Assembly: GCA_910588285.1 (NCBI GenBank)
Contig: CAJUQB010000027.1
Location: 1-50,391, forward strand
DNA length: 50,391 nucleotides
Direction: 5' to 3'
From: an uncultured Lachnospiraceae bacterium
Lineage (GTDB): Bacteria > Bacillota > Clostridia > Lachnospirales > Lachnospiraceae
The notes beneath the pieces were generated by a model, which worked only from the letters and a program-made list of their open reading frames with translations, was not told where the DNA came from and made no database searches. This document shows, piece by piece, positions 32,828 to 41,988 of this stretch. A program made the translations under genes and the position numbers. Every line of letters begins with the position of its first letter. The stretch's first letter is position 1.

Positions 32828-33625
32828 ATGAGATTGTGCAGCATTGCCAGCGGAAGCAGCGGAAACTGCATCTATGTTGGCTCAGAACAAACCCACCTGT
32901 TGATTGACGCCGGGATCAGCGGAAAGCGTATCGAGGAGGGCTTGCATGAACTTGGCTTAAAGACCGCAGAATGCAGCGGGATCCTGGTGACCCACGAGCA
33001 TGCGGATCATGTATGCGGCCTGGGGGTGGTGGCAAGAAAATGCGGGCTTCCCATTTACGCCACACCGGGCACCATAGATGCCATTTTACATACCAAAAGC
33101 CTGGGAAAGCTGGATGAGAGCCTGTTTCACCCCATCCATGAGGACGAAGCCTTTGCGATCGGGGATGTGACGGTCCATCCCATCGCCATTTCCCATGACG
33201 CGGCGGAGCCGGTGGCCTACCGGATCGAGCAGCCGGGGCGGTCCATTGGGGTGATCACGGACCTGGGCAAATACGACCAGTATATTATGGAGCGGCTAAG
33301 GGGGCTGGATCTCCTGCTCCTGGAGGCCAACCATGACATCCATATGCTGCAGGCAGGCAATTACCCCTATTATCTGAAGCAGCGGATCCTGGGAGACAAG
33401 GGGCATCTGTCCAATGAGCTGTCCGGGCAGCTGTTGGGACAGCTGCTTCATGACCGCTTCAAAACGGTGCTGCTGGGGCACCTGAGCAAGGAAAATAATT
33501 ACGAAAAATTAGCCTACGAGACAGTGCGCCTGGAGGTTGCCATGGGAGAGAATCCTTATCGGGGAGATGATTTTCCCATTCATGTGGCAAAACGAGATTG
33601 CATTTCACAGGTTTTTGAGGCATAA
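32828..33625 (+). CDS. Metallo-beta-lactamase fold protein, WalJ/YycJ type
   Basis: A 265-residue MBL-fold hydrolase. The start ATG 32828 is five bases after AGGAG, which overlaps the end of the fusion gene. It starts RLCSIASGSSGNCIYVGSE as YycJ/WalJ proteins do, and has the metal motif THEHADH (His56, His58, Asp60, His61), SHDA and GHLSKENN. WalJ proteins are thought to be nucleases linked to DNA replication and cell wall control through the WalRK operon in other Firmicutes. Here it is separate from walRK and follows polA and the fusion. Confidence 0.92.
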   Translation: MRLCSIASGSSGNCIYVGSEQTHLLIDAGISGKRIEEGLHELGLKTAECSGILVTHEHADHVCGLGVVARKCGLPIYATPGTIDAILHTKSLGKLDESLFHPIHEDEAFAIGDVTVHPIAISHDAAEPVAYRIEQPGRSIGVITDLGKYDQYIMERLRGLDLLLLEANHDIHMLQAGNYPYYLKQRILGDKGHLSNELSGQLLGQLLHDRFKTVLLGHLSKENNYEKLAYETVRLEVAMGENPYRGDDFPIHVAKRDCISQVFEA

Positions 33626-33671
33626 TTTAGAAGTGTACCAAAGTGGGTACCTGTAGCAAAGGAGAGTACAA

Positions 33672-33956
33672 ATGGAAAAGAAAACAGACAGAGTGATCAT
33701 CACTGTGGTAGGAAAGGATACCGTTGGGATTATTGCCAGGGTATGTACCTACCTGGCCAACAATCGCATCAATGTACTGGACATCAGCCAGACCATTGTG
33801 CAGGAATTTTTTAATATGATGATGATCGCTGATATTGCGGCTTCCGCCAAGCCCTTTGACCAGTGCGCCAGGGAGCTTTCGCAGATTGGCGAGGAGATCG
33901 GCGTTGCCGTCAAGTGCCAGAGAGAAGATATTTTTAATAAGATGCATAGAATCTAA
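33672..33956 (+). CDS. ACT-domain protein, UPF0237 type
   Basis: A 94-residue single ACT domain: DRVIITVVGKDTVGIIARVC, then NNRINVLDISQTIVQEFFNM. The start ATG 33672 follows AAAGGAGAG. ACT domains usually bind amino acids or related ligands. The gene is 11 bases before a UPF0210 gene, and this pairing is conserved across Firmicutes and beyond, so the two proteins probably work together. No function is proven. Confidence 0.93.
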   Translation: MEKKTDRVIITVVGKDTVGIIARVCTYLANNRINVLDISQTIVQEFFNMMMIADIAASAKPFDQCARELSQIGEEIGVAVKCQREDIFNKMHRI

Positions 33957-33967
33957 GGAGAAGCGCC

Positions 33968-35332
33968 ATGCCAAATATCTGGGAAGTACATGAGACTAAT
34001 AAAATGATCGAGCAGGAGAATCTGGATGTAAGGACCATTACCCTTGGAATCAGCCTGATGGACTGCATTGATTCGGACCTCACACAGCTGAATCAGAATA
34101 TTTACGATAAAATAACAACCGTGGCAAGGGAGCTTGTGGCCGTTGGACAGGAGATTGAGCGCAATTACTGCATTCCCATTGTCAACAAGCGGATTTCTGT
34201 GACGCCAATCGCCCTGGTAGGAGGCGGCGCCTGCAAAAAGCCGGAGGATTTTGTGACCATAGCAAGGACCTTAGACGCAGCGGCCAAAAAGGTGGGGGTG
34301 AATTTTATCGGCGGCTATTCGGCCCTGGTATCCAAGGGTATGACCCAGAGCGATGAGCTTTTGATTCGATCCATTCCGGAGGCCCTTCGGGCAACGGAGA
34401 TTGTCTGCAGCTCCGTGAATCTGGGTTCCACCAAGACTGGAATTAACATGGATGCGGTGCGCCTTATGGGGGACGTGATCCGGGAGACGGCAGAGCTTAC
34501 AAAGGACCAGGATTCCATGGGCTGTTCCAAGCTGGTGGTATTCTGCAATGCGCCGGACGACAACCCCTTTATGGCAGGGGCCTTCCATGGGGTGACGGAA
34601 GCGGATGCGGTTATCAATGTGGGAGTCAGCGGCCCGGGCGTGGTCAAGACAGCCCTTTCCAAGGTCCGGGGAGAGAATTTTGAGGTTCTCTGCGAGACCA
34701 TCAAGAAAACGGCTTTCAAGATCACCCGGGTAGGCCAGCTGGTGGCCCAGGAGGCCAGCAGGCGCCTTGGCATCCCCTTTGGGATTATCGACCTGTCCCT
34801 GGCGCCCACACCGGCCATTGGGGACAGTGTGGCAGATATCCTCTGCGAGATTGGTCTGGAGTACGCCGGAGCGCCCGGCACCACGGCGGCCCTGGCGCTT
34901 TTGAACGATCAGGTGAAAAAGGGCGGCGTGATGGCATCCTCCTATGTGGGAGGCCTAAGCGGCGCATTTATCCCGGTGAGCGAGGATCAGGGAATGATTG
35001 ACGCGGTGAAGGCAGGAGCGCTGACCCTGGAGAAGCTGGAGGCTATGACCTGTGTCTGCTCCGTGGGGCTTGACATGATTGCCATTCCCGGGAGCACCTC
35101 CCCGGAGACAATTTCCGGCATTATTGCAGATGAGATGGCCATCGGTATGGTGAATCAGAAGACAACGGCTGTGCGTATCATTCCGGTGATTGGCAAGGAC
35201 GTGGGGGAGACGGCAGAATTTGGCGGGCTCTTGGGATATGCACCCATCATGCCGGTAAATGACTTTTGCTGCCGGGATTTTGTAAACCGCGGAGGAAGGA
35301 TACCGGCCCCCATTCACAGCTTTAAGAATTAG
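33968..35332 (+). CDS. UPF0210 (PFL-family, DUF711) protein
   Basis: A 454-residue cytoplasmic protein with the usual start of the family, ENLDVRTITLGISLMDCID, and the glycine-rich end, EFGGLLGYAPIMPVN followed by RIPAPIHSFKN. It has normal family length. The start ATG 33968 follows AAGGAGAAGC. The fold is related to formate C-acetyltransferase (PFL)-like barrels, but no catalytic glycyl radical motif is seen and the function is unknown. It is paired with the ACT protein. Confidence 0.95.
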   Translation: MPNIWEVHETNKMIEQENLDVRTITLGISLMDCIDSDLTQLNQNIYDKITTVARELVAVGQEIERNYCIPIVNKRISVTPIALVGGGACKKPEDFVTIARTLDAAAKKVGVNFIGGYSALVSKGMTQSDELLIRSIPEALRATEIVCSSVNLGSTKTGINMDAVRLMGDVIRETAELTKDQDSMGCSKLVVFCNAPDDNPFMAGAFHGVTEADAVINVGVSGPGVVKTALSKVRGENFEVLCETIKKTAFKITRVGQLVAQEASRRLGIPFGIIDLSLAPTPAIGDSVADILCEIGLEYAGAPGTTAALALLNDQVKKGGVMASSYVGGLSGAFIPVSEDQGMIDAVKAGALTLEKLEAMTCVCSVGLDMIAIPGSTSPETISGIIADEMAIGMVNQKTTAVRIIPVIGKDVGETAEFGGLLGYAPIMPVNDFCCRDFVNRGGRIPAPIHSFKN

Positions 35333-35354
35333 AGAAACATCGGAGGGAACGCAG

Positions 35355-37199
35355 ATGACGAATCGCGAGGATTATCTGGACAGCCTGCTTATGTCTGTCT
35401 CAAATACAGAGGAAAAGGAAGAAGCCGCTGCCAAGGATGCTGAAAGGAAGTCCGAAAAAAAAGAGAAAGACAAACCGGCAAGCCCAGAAGATGACTTTCT
35501 GAAAAGCTTTGAGGATGACTTCCTTGGCATGGATGAAGATGATTTTCTGAGAGAATACGAAGAGAGCTTCGGGGAGGATGAGGATGATTTTTCCCTGGAT
35601 GACCCGGAGGAGAGCTATGTAGATACTCTGGAGAGGCCAGAGGAGAATGAGGTAGATACCCTGGAGGAGCCAGAGGAGAGCTTTGTGGACACTCTGGAAG
35701 ATATGATGGTGGATACCATGCCAAAGGAGGAGACAATGGGACGTGGATCATTGGATGAGGATCAGGCATTTGACCAGCTGCTGAATCAGGATCCGCTGGC
35801 GGATCTGACAGAGCTTCTGGCTGCCCAGACAGAGGCGGCTGCCCCGCCAAAGGAGGATCCCTTAATGGCATCTCTTTTTCCGGATGAGAACATACCGGGG
35901 CCCGATGCTTTTGATATGGAGATACCGGGAATGGATACATTTGATGCAGGAATGCCCACGGCGCCTGCCGCAGCAGAAGAAAAGCCCAAGGCAGCCGGCG
36001 GAAATAACGCAGGCCCTCTGTTTGACGATTTGGATCTGGACGGTGTGGATTTTGAAGTGTTTGGGGACACAGCGCCCAAGGAACCGGCCCAGAGTGGGGA
36101 AAAGGATGAGGATGCGGAGCTGATCGATCTTCTTGCAGGAATGTCAGGAGACAGCGATATTGCAGAGATTACGGATATGCTGAAGGCCCATGACAGTGAT
36201 CAGCAGATGTTCGGAGATGAGATGACAGACCTGGATTTTTCAGGAGACGAGGGAGACGAGCTGGGATTTCTGGATGATCTGCAGTCAGGAGCCCCGGGCA
36301 AGGAAAAAAAGAAAAAGCCCAAAAAAGAAAAAGCAAAAAAGGAAAAACCAAAAAAGCAGCCCAAAGAGAAAAAGGCGGGAAAGGATTCCTCCGGCGGGTT
36401 CAAAACAAAGCTGGCCCGGGCCTTGTTCGGGGATGACGATGAGGATGAGCTGGAGGCAGGCGGAACCATCGACGGCATAAATGCAGAGAATATTTCGGCG
36501 GAAAACAGGTCCATCCTCAAGGAGATGGATCAGGAGCAGCCCAAGAAGGGAAAGAAGAAAAAGGAGAAAAAGCCGCCCAAGGAGAAGAAGGAAAAGGAGA
36601 AAAAGCCCAAGAAGGAGAAGCCGCCAAAGCCGCCCAAGGAGAAGAAGGAAAAGGAGAAGAAGCCCAAGGAAAAGTGGGAGCCGATTCCCGTGAAGCCATT
36701 AATCCTGACAGCGCTGCTTGGGGTATCGGTGGTAGTGCTGGTGGTTTTGGGCAGCAATCTGCTGGGCTACAGCAGCGCGGTCCAGTCTGCGGAGGACGCG
36801 TACAGCAGAGGGGAATATTTGGAAGCCTACCGGGAGCTGGAGGGCATGGGAGTCAAAGCAGGGGACCGGAAGCTGTATGACCGGGTGCGTACCGTGGCCT
36901 ATATGCAGAAGCAGCTGGATTTTTATGAGATATACTGGAAGGCAGGCATGTATGCAGAGGCGCTGGATGCACTGATCCAGGCCCTGGACCGGTATGACAT
37001 GTATGCTGCAGATGCCGCGGAGGCAGGCGCGTCCAGTGAATATGAGGCGATGTATACCCGGGTAGAGCAGGAGCTGTTCAATAACTTTTCCGTGATGACC
37101 GAGGAGGCCCGCCAGATATATGCCAGCGAGGATCGGAAGGAATACACGGTCCGGCTGCAGGAGCTTTTGCGCAGAATCGGCCTGCTGACAGAGGAGTAG
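35355..37199 (+). CDS. Large charged single-pass membrane protein with TPR-like outer domain
   Basis: A 614-residue protein I cannot assign to a named family. Residues 1-300 are very acidic and contain repeated DDFL motifs (EDDFLKSFEDDFLGMDEDDF) and PEESYVDTLE-type repeats. Two Lys/Pro/Glu blocks follow (about 314-345 and 395-440, KKEK and PPKEKK repeats), separated by a conserved-looking stretch with FKTKLARALFGDDD. One membrane helix lies at about residues 450-470 (LILTALLGVSVVVLVVLGSN), and a helical outer domain of about 140 residues resembles TPR repeats (AEDAYSRGEYLEAYRELEGM). The inside-out order suggests a scaffold with a long cytoplasmic charged arm. The start ATG follows CGGAGGGAA. 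Confidence 0.8.
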   Translation: MTNREDYLDSLLMSVSNTEEKEEAAAKDAERKSEKKEKDKPASPEDDFLKSFEDDFLGMDEDDFLREYEESFGEDEDDFSLDDPEESYVDTLERPEENEVDTLEEPEESFVDTLEDMMVDTMPKEETMGRGSLDEDQAFDQLLNQDPLADLTELLAAQTEAAAPPKEDPLMASLFPDENIPGPDAFDMEIPGMDTFDAGMPTAPAAAEEKPKAAGGNNAGPLFDDLDLDGVDFEVFGDTAPKEPAQSGEKDEDAELIDLLAGMSGDSDIAEITDMLKAHDSDQQMFGDEMTDLDFSGDEGDELGFLDDLQSGAPGKEKKKKPKKEKAKKEKPKKQPKEKKAGKDSSGGFKTKLARALFGDDDEDELEAGGTIDGINAENISAENRSILKEMDQEQPKKGKKKKEKKPPKEKKEKEKKPKKEKPPKPPKEKKEKEKKPKEKWEPIPVKPLILTALLGVSVVVLVVLGSNLLGYSSAVQSAEDAYSRGEYLEAYRELEGMGVKAGDRKLYDRVRTVAYMQKQLDFYEIYWKAGMYAEALDALIQALDRYDMYAADAAEAGASSEYEAMYTRVEQELFNNFSVMTEEARQIYASEDRKEYTVRLQELLRRIGLLTEE

Positions 37200-37245
37200 G
37201 CCGATAGAGCGTGCCATATACAGAGACTTGATTTGAGGAATAGCG

Positions 37246-37860
37246 ATGATAGCGATTATTGATTATGATGCCGGCAATCTAAAGAGTGTCCAGAAGGCCT
37301 TTTCCCATTTGGGAGTTGAGAGCATTGTCACCAGGGACCGGAAGCAGATTCTGAAGGCAGACCATGTGGTGCTTCCGGGGGTTGGGGCCTTCGGAACGGC
37401 CATGGAGCAGCTGAGGCGGTATGAGCTGGACCGGGTGATTCGGGAAGTGACGGCAAAGGGAACACCGTTTCTGGGGATCTGCCTGGGGCTGCAGCTCCTC
37501 TTTGCGGGGAGCCAGGAGAACCAGGGAGTCGAGGGCCTGGGGCTTTTAGAGGGAGAGATCCTGCGGATTCCGGATCAGGAGGGATTAAAGATCCCCCATA
37601 TTGGATGGAATTCCCTGAAGCTGTCCCATGAGGGAAGGCTTTTTGCCGGTATGAAGGGACAGCCCTACGTGTATTTTGTGCATTCCTATTATCTGAAGGC
37701 CGCAGATGAGGCCATTGTGAAGGCATCCACCCATTATGGAGTTCCGATTCATGCCTCCGTGGAGGCAGGAAATATTTTTGCCTGCCAGTTCCATCCGGAA
37801 AAAAGCAGCGATGCGGGACTGCAGATCCTTGGGGCTTTTGCAGCAGTGGGAGGTGCATAG
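37246..37860 (+). CDS. hisH: Imidazole glycerol phosphate synthase, glutaminase subunit
   Basis: A 204-residue class I glutamine amidotransferase that feeds ammonia to HisF in histidine synthesis. The triad is visible as Cys79 (GICLGLQLLF), His183 and Glu185 (CQFHPEKSS). The N-terminus IAIIDYDAGNLKSV is typical. It lies two bases before hisF, and no other histidine genes are in the window. The start ATG 37246 follows TGAGGAA. Confidence 0.97.
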   Translation: MIAIIDYDAGNLKSVQKAFSHLGVESIVTRDRKQILKADHVVLPGVGAFGTAMEQLRRYELDRVIREVTAKGTPFLGICLGLQLLFAGSQENQGVEGLGLLEGEILRIPDQEGLKIPHIGWNSLKLSHEGRLFAGMKGQPYVYFVHSYYLKAADEAIVKASTHYGVPIHASVEAGNIFACQFHPEKSSDAGLQILGAFAAVGGA

Positions 37861-37862
37861 GC

Positions 37863-38624
37863 ATGTTTACAAAACGGATTATTCCCTGTCTGGATGTTCA
37901 TGACGGGAGAGTGGTAAAGGGTGTGAATTTCGTAAATCTGCGGGATGCCGGCGACCCGGTGGAGATTGCCGAGGCATATGATAAAGCAGGAGCCGACGAG
38001 CTGGTATTTCTGGATATCACTGCCTCCTCTGATGCCAGGGCCACCGTGGTTGATATGGTTCGCAGGGTAGCGGAGCGGGTGTTTATCCCCTTTACGGTGG
38101 GAGGAGGGATCCGCACCGTGGAGGATTTTAAGGTGCTGCTGCGGGAGGGCGCCGATAAGATTTCCATCAATTCCTCTGCCATCAGCAATCCCGGCCTGGT
38201 GGCAGAGGCTGCGGACAAGTTCGGCAGCCAGTGTGTGGTGGTGGCCATTGATGCCAGGAGAAGGGCAGATGGCAGCGGCTGGAATATCTACAAAAACGGC
38301 GGCCGCGTGGATGTGGGAATGGATGCAGTGGAATGGGCCATGAAGGTCAATGAGCTGGGAGCAGGAGAGATTCTGCTTACCAGTATGGACTGCGACGGCA
38401 CCAAGGCAGGCTATGACCTGGAGCTGACACAACAGATTGCGTCCCATGTTTCCATTCCTGTGATCGCCTCCGGCGGTGCGGGAACCATGGCGCATTTTCG
38501 GGATGCGCTGACTGTGGGCGGAGCGGATGCGGCCCTGGCAGCTTCTCTGTTCCACTACAAGGAGCTGGAGATCCGGGAATTGAAGGACTATCTGGCCGGG
38601 GAAGGGATCTCGGTCAGAAGATAA
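37863..38624 (+). CDS. hisF: Imidazole glycerol phosphate synthase, cyclase subunit
   Basis: A 253-residue TIM-barrel partner of HisH that forms imidazole glycerol phosphate and AICAR. Catalytic Asp11 (RIIPCLDVHDG) and Asp130 (VVVAIDARR) are present, and phosphate-binding loops GGGIRT and SGGAGTMAHF are intact. It begins two bases after hisH, so the two subunits are made together. Confidence 0.97.
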   Translation: MFTKRIIPCLDVHDGRVVKGVNFVNLRDAGDPVEIAEAYDKAGADELVFLDITASSDARATVVDMVRRVAERVFIPFTVGGGIRTVEDFKVLLREGADKISINSSAISNPGLVAEAADKFGSQCVVVAIDARRRADGSGWNIYKNGGRVDVGMDAVEWAMKVNELGAGEILLTSMDCDGTKAGYDLELTQQIASHVSIPVIASGGAGTMAHFRDALTVGGADAALAASLFHYKELEIRELKDYLAGEGISVRR

Positions 38625-38642
38625 AGGTTGAGGAGAAGATAT

Positions 38643-39317
38643 ATGAGTGGGATCAGCAATGACTGGCTGCCAGCCATCGGCGGAGAATTTCGGAAGCCAT
38701 ATTATAAGGAATTGTATGAATTTGTCCGGCAGGAGTACAGCAGAACACAGGTTTTTCCGCCGGCAGAGGATATTTTCAATGCCCTGCACTTAACGCCCCT
38801 TAGCCAGGTGAAGGTACTGATCCTGGGCCAGGATCCCTACCACAATGTGAATCAGGCCCATGGGCTCTGCTTTTCCGTGAGGCCCCAGGTGGAGGTTCCG
38901 CCCTCCCTGGTGAATATTTACCAGGAGCTTTCGGACGACCTGGGCTGCTATATTCCCAACAACGGATATCTGGTAAAATGGGCCGGCCAGGGCGTATTGA
39001 TGCTGAACACGGTGCTGACAGTGCGGGCCCATCAGGCCAACTCCCACCAGGGCAGAGGCTGGGAGCAATTTACCGACGCGATCATCCGGGCGGTAAATGA
39101 TCAGGACCGTCCCATTGTCTATTTGCTGTGGGGAAGGCCGGCACAGAGCAAGATTCCCATGCTGAATAACCCAAAGCACCTGATTTTAAAGGCGCCCCAT
39201 CCAAGTCCCCTTTCTGCCCACAGAGGGTTTTTCGGATGCCGTCATTTCAGCCAGGCAAACCGGTTTTTGGAGGAGCATGGGATTGCTCCCATTGACTGGC
39301 AGATTGAGAATGTGTAG
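38643..39317 (+). CDS. ung: Uracil-DNA glycosylase (family 1)
   Basis: A 224-residue base-excision repair enzyme. The start ATG 38643 follows AGGAGAAG; an in-frame TTG at 38628 is rejected. The water-activating motif GQDPYHN (Asp64, Tyr66) and the leucine/His loop APHPSPLSAHRGFF (His186) are present. It lies 18 bases after hisF and 27 before the kinase gene. Confidence 0.97.
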   Translation: MSGISNDWLPAIGGEFRKPYYKELYEFVRQEYSRTQVFPPAEDIFNALHLTPLSQVKVLILGQDPYHNVNQAHGLCFSVRPQVEVPPSLVNIYQELSDDLGCYIPNNGYLVKWAGQGVLMLNTVLTVRAHQANSHQGRGWEQFTDAIIRAVNDQDRPIVYLLWGRPAQSKIPMLNNPKHLILKAPHPSPLSAHRGFFGCRHFSQANRFLEEHGIAPIDWQIENV

Positions 39318-39344
39318 GTCCCATTCAAAAAGGAGATGGAATTT

Positions 39345-40931
39345 ATGAGTGTAGAAATCATCACAACGGGGCAGGCTGTACTGGGAATTGAGCTGGGCTC
39401 CACAAGAATCAAAGCAGTATTGATTGATGAGGCCGGCGTGCCTCTGGCATCGGGAAGCTATGAGTGGGAGAACCAGCTTCTGAACGGCATCTGGACCTAC
39501 AGCCTGGATCAGGTGTGGCAGGGGCTCCAGGAGAGCTACCGGGACTTGAAGGACACTGTGAAAAGAAAATACGGCATTTCCCTGACCAAGGTGGGGGCCA
39601 TTGGCATCAGTGCCATGATGCATGGATACCTGGCCTTTGACAGCCGCGGGGAGCTGCTGGTGCCCTTCCGCACCTGGCGCAATACCATGACCCAGGAGGC
39701 AGTGGAGAAGCTGACAGAGGTATTTCAGTTCAACATCCCCCAGCGGTGGAGCATTGCCCATTTGTACCAGGCGATTTTAAACCGGGAGCCCCATGTGAAG
39801 GATGTGGCCTTTCTCACCACCCTGTCCGGCTATGTCCACTGGAAGCTCACCGGGGAACAGGTCCTTGGGGTGGGGGATGCCTCCGGGATGTTTCCCATTG
39901 ACCCGGTAACCCGGGATTTCAACCAGCGGATGGCCGGGCAGTTTGATGAACTGATTGCAGACCGGGGCTATTCCTGGAAATTCAACGATATCTTTCCCAG
40001 GGTTCTGCTGGCCGGGGAAGCTGCCGGGAGCCTGACGGAGGAAGGAGCACGTCTCCTGGATCCATCCGGGGAGCTTGCGGCCGGAATCCTGCTCTGCCCG
40101 CCGGAGGGGGATGCGGGAACCGGCATGGCAGCCACCAACAGTGTGGGGGTCCGCACCGGGAACGTGTCCGCGGGAACCTCTATCTTCGCCATGGTGGTGA
40201 TGGACCGGGAGCTGACAAAGGTGTATCCTCAGATCGACATGGTGACCACTCCCGACGGAAGCCCGGTGGCCATGGTGCACTGCAACAACTGTACCTCAGA
40301 CCTGAACGCCTGGATTTCCCTGCTGGAGGAATGCCTGGAGCTGTTTGGAACGAAGGTGGACAAGAATACCCTGTATACCGCCCTGTTTGAGTCTGCCCTT
40401 AAGGGGGAGGCTGATTGCGGCGGCCTGCTGTCCTACAATTACCTGTCCGGGGAGCCGGTGACAGACCTCAATGAGGGACGGCCCCTGTTTGTGCGGATGC
40501 CGGATGGGAGGATGACCCTGGCCAATTTCATGCGCACCCATCTCTATTCGGCTCTGGGAGCGCTGAAGGCTGGTCTTGATATTTTGTTTAAGGAGGAGCA
40601 GGTACCGGTGGAGCGGCTGATGGGCCATGGCGGATTTTTTAAGACTCCGGTGGTTGGGCAGCGCATGATGGCAGCAGCAGTAAATGCCCCCATTGCAGTG
40701 ATGGAGACGGCCGGGGAGGGGGGCGCCTGGGGCATTGCCCTTCTGGCAGCTTATCGGAAGAACGGGCAGGAGAAGACCCTGCAGCAGTATCTGGATGATG
40801 TGATCTTTGACGGCGACCAGGGCAGTGTGCTGGAGCCGGTGCCGGAGGATGTGACAGGCTTTGATGCCTTCATGGAGCAGTATCTGCAGGGGCTTCCCAT
40901 TGAGCGGGCGGCCGCAGAGTGTCTGAAATAA
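39345..40931 (+). CDS. FGGY-family carbohydrate kinase, probable L-ribulokinase (AraK type)
   Basis: A 528-residue sugar kinase. The start ATG 39345 is nine bases after AAGGAG; the ATG at 39336 touches that site. The phosphate 1 motif is AVLGIELGSTRIKAVLID. Family features are SAMMHGYLAFDSRGEL, RTWRNTMTQEAVEKL, QRWSIAHLYQAILN and VHWKLTGEQVLGVGDASG; the adenosine region holds GHGGFFKTPVVGQRMMAAA. It is not a classic AraB but resembles the clostridial AraK ribulokinase. AraD follows after 10 bases, so it probably phosphorylates L-ribulose. Xylulose or another ketose is an alternative. Confidence 0.85.
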   Translation: MSVEIITTGQAVLGIELGSTRIKAVLIDEAGVPLASGSYEWENQLLNGIWTYSLDQVWQGLQESYRDLKDTVKRKYGISLTKVGAIGISAMMHGYLAFDSRGELLVPFRTWRNTMTQEAVEKLTEVFQFNIPQRWSIAHLYQAILNREPHVKDVAFLTTLSGYVHWKLTGEQVLGVGDASGMFPIDPVTRDFNQRMAGQFDELIADRGYSWKFNDIFPRVLLAGEAAGSLTEEGARLLDPSGELAAGILLCPPEGDAGTGMAATNSVGVRTGNVSAGTSIFAMVVMDRELTKVYPQIDMVTTPDGSPVAMVHCNNCTSDLNAWISLLEECLELFGTKVDKNTLYTALFESALKGEADCGGLLSYNYLSGEPVTDLNEGRPLFVRMPDGRMTLANFMRTHLYSALGALKAGLDILFKEEQVPVERLMGHGGFFKTPVVGQRMMAAAVNAPIAVMETAGEGGAWGIALLAAYRKNGQEKTLQQYLDDVIFDGDQGSVLEPVPEDVTGFDAFMEQYLQGLPIERAAAECLK

Positions 40932-40941
40932 GGAGAAACGC

Positions 40942-41637
40942 ATGTTAGAGACATTAAAAAAATCAGTATACGAGGCCAATATGGAGCTTCCCAGGCGGGG
41001 GCTTGTCACCTATACCTGGGGAAATGTCAGCGGCAGGGACCAGGAAAGCGGGTATTTTGTGATCAAGCCCAGCGGCGTCAGCTATGAGAAGCTGTCCTGG
41101 GAGGACATGGTGGTCATGGATCTTGAGGGAAACCAGGTGGAGGGGCAGTATCATCCCTCCTCGGACACCAAAACCCATCTGGAGCTCTACAAAAAATACC
41201 CGGAATTGGGAGGGATTGTACACACCCATTCCAGAGAGGCCACAGCCTGGGCCCAGGCAGGGCGGGACATTCCGGCTTACGGCACCACCCATGCAGACTA
41301 TTTCCTGGGGCCGGTTCCCTGTACCAGGAGCCTGACAGAGGGGGAGGTAGAAGGAGATTATGAGAAGAACACGGGCCTTGTGATCATTGAGACGCTGACA
41401 GAGCGGAGCATCTGTCCTGTCTACACGCCTGCAATCCTCTGCTGCAATCATGGGCCCTTTGCATGGGGCAAGGATGCTGCGGAAGCAGTATACCATGCAG
41501 TGGTGCTGGAGGAGGTGGCCCGGATGGCCCGCCTGACAGAGCAGAATAATCAGGAGGTGCTCCCGGCGCCCAGATATATCCAGGAGAAGCATTTTTATCG
41601 GAAGCATGGGGAGAACGCTTATTATGGGCAGGGGTAG
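40942..41637 (+). CDS. araD: L-ribulose-5-phosphate 4-epimerase
   Basis: A 231-residue class II aldolase-fold epimerase that makes D-xylulose 5-phosphate. Zinc ligands His94 and His96 (GGIVHTHSREATAWA) and His170 (CCNHGPFAWG) are present, as is Asp76 in SSDTKTHLELY. The start ATG follows AAGGAGAAACGC, 10 bases after the kinase gene. A strong terminator at 41698 closes the unit. No arabinose isomerase or importer is adjacent. Confidence 0.95.
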   Translation: MLETLKKSVYEANMELPRRGLVTYTWGNVSGRDQESGYFVIKPSGVSYEKLSWEDMVVMDLEGNQVEGQYHPSSDTKTHLELYKKYPELGGIVHTHSREATAWAQAGRDIPAYGTTHADYFLGPVPCTRSLTEGEVEGDYEKNTGLVIIETLTERSICPVYTPAILCCNHGPFAWGKDAAEAVYHAVVLEEVARMARLTEQNNQEVLPAPRYIQEKHFYRKHGENAYYGQG

Positions 41638-41697
41638 GGATGCCTTTGCAGAAATATAAGAGAAATGGATGCGCGGATTTGAAAGGAAGCAATAAGG

Positions 41698-41734
41698 AAA
41701 TCATGTCAAGGAAAATGGCCTGACATGATTTTTT
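41698..41734 (+). terminator. Intrinsic terminator after araD
   Basis: AATCATGTCA (41699-41708) pairs with TGACATGATT (41721-41730), followed by a T-run (TTTTTT overlapping the stem end). It closes the long co-directional cluster. Confidence 0.92.
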
Positions 41735-41745
41735 CAGGAAAATTT

Positions 41746-41788
41746 TCATAGTAAAATACAGGAGGGAACCCCAAAGGGTTCCCTCCTG
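41746..41788 (-). terminator. Terminator-like hairpin after the 62-residue gene
   Basis: CAGGAGGGAACCC (41759-41771) and GGGTTCCCTCCTG (41776-41788) form a perfect 13-base stem with a CAAA loop. On the minus strand TATTTTAC follows. It lies 11 bases after the minus-strand gene. Confidence 0.8.
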
Positions 41789-41799
41789 CCGGCAAACGG

Positions 41800-41988
41800 T
41801 CAATCCTTGATTTTATCCAGTTCGGTGAGATTAACCCCCAGGCTGGACAATGTAACCTTCAATTCAATATACCGCTCATGCATGGAATCGTAAGTCTCTG
41901 GATCCTTTTCCCGAACGGACAGCATCCATTTCTGCAATCTTGAAAATTCAATAATGGAATCTCTGATAATATCTGCTGCACTTGGCAT
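41800..41988 (-). CDS. 62-residue hypothetical protein
   Basis: A small helical cytoplasmic protein (PSAADIIRDSIIEFSRLQKW, then ERYIELKVTLSSLGVNLTEL). GGGATGGTGA precedes the ATG at 41988, and a perfect hairpin follows the stop, which supports expression as a single gene. It is flanked by plus-strand genes on both sides. The heptad-like spacing of hydrophobic residues suggests helix packing. No function is recognised. Confidence 0.7.
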   Translation of the reverse strand: MPSAADIIRDSIIEFSRLQKWMLSVREKDPETYDSMHERYIELKVTLSSLGVNLTELDKIKD

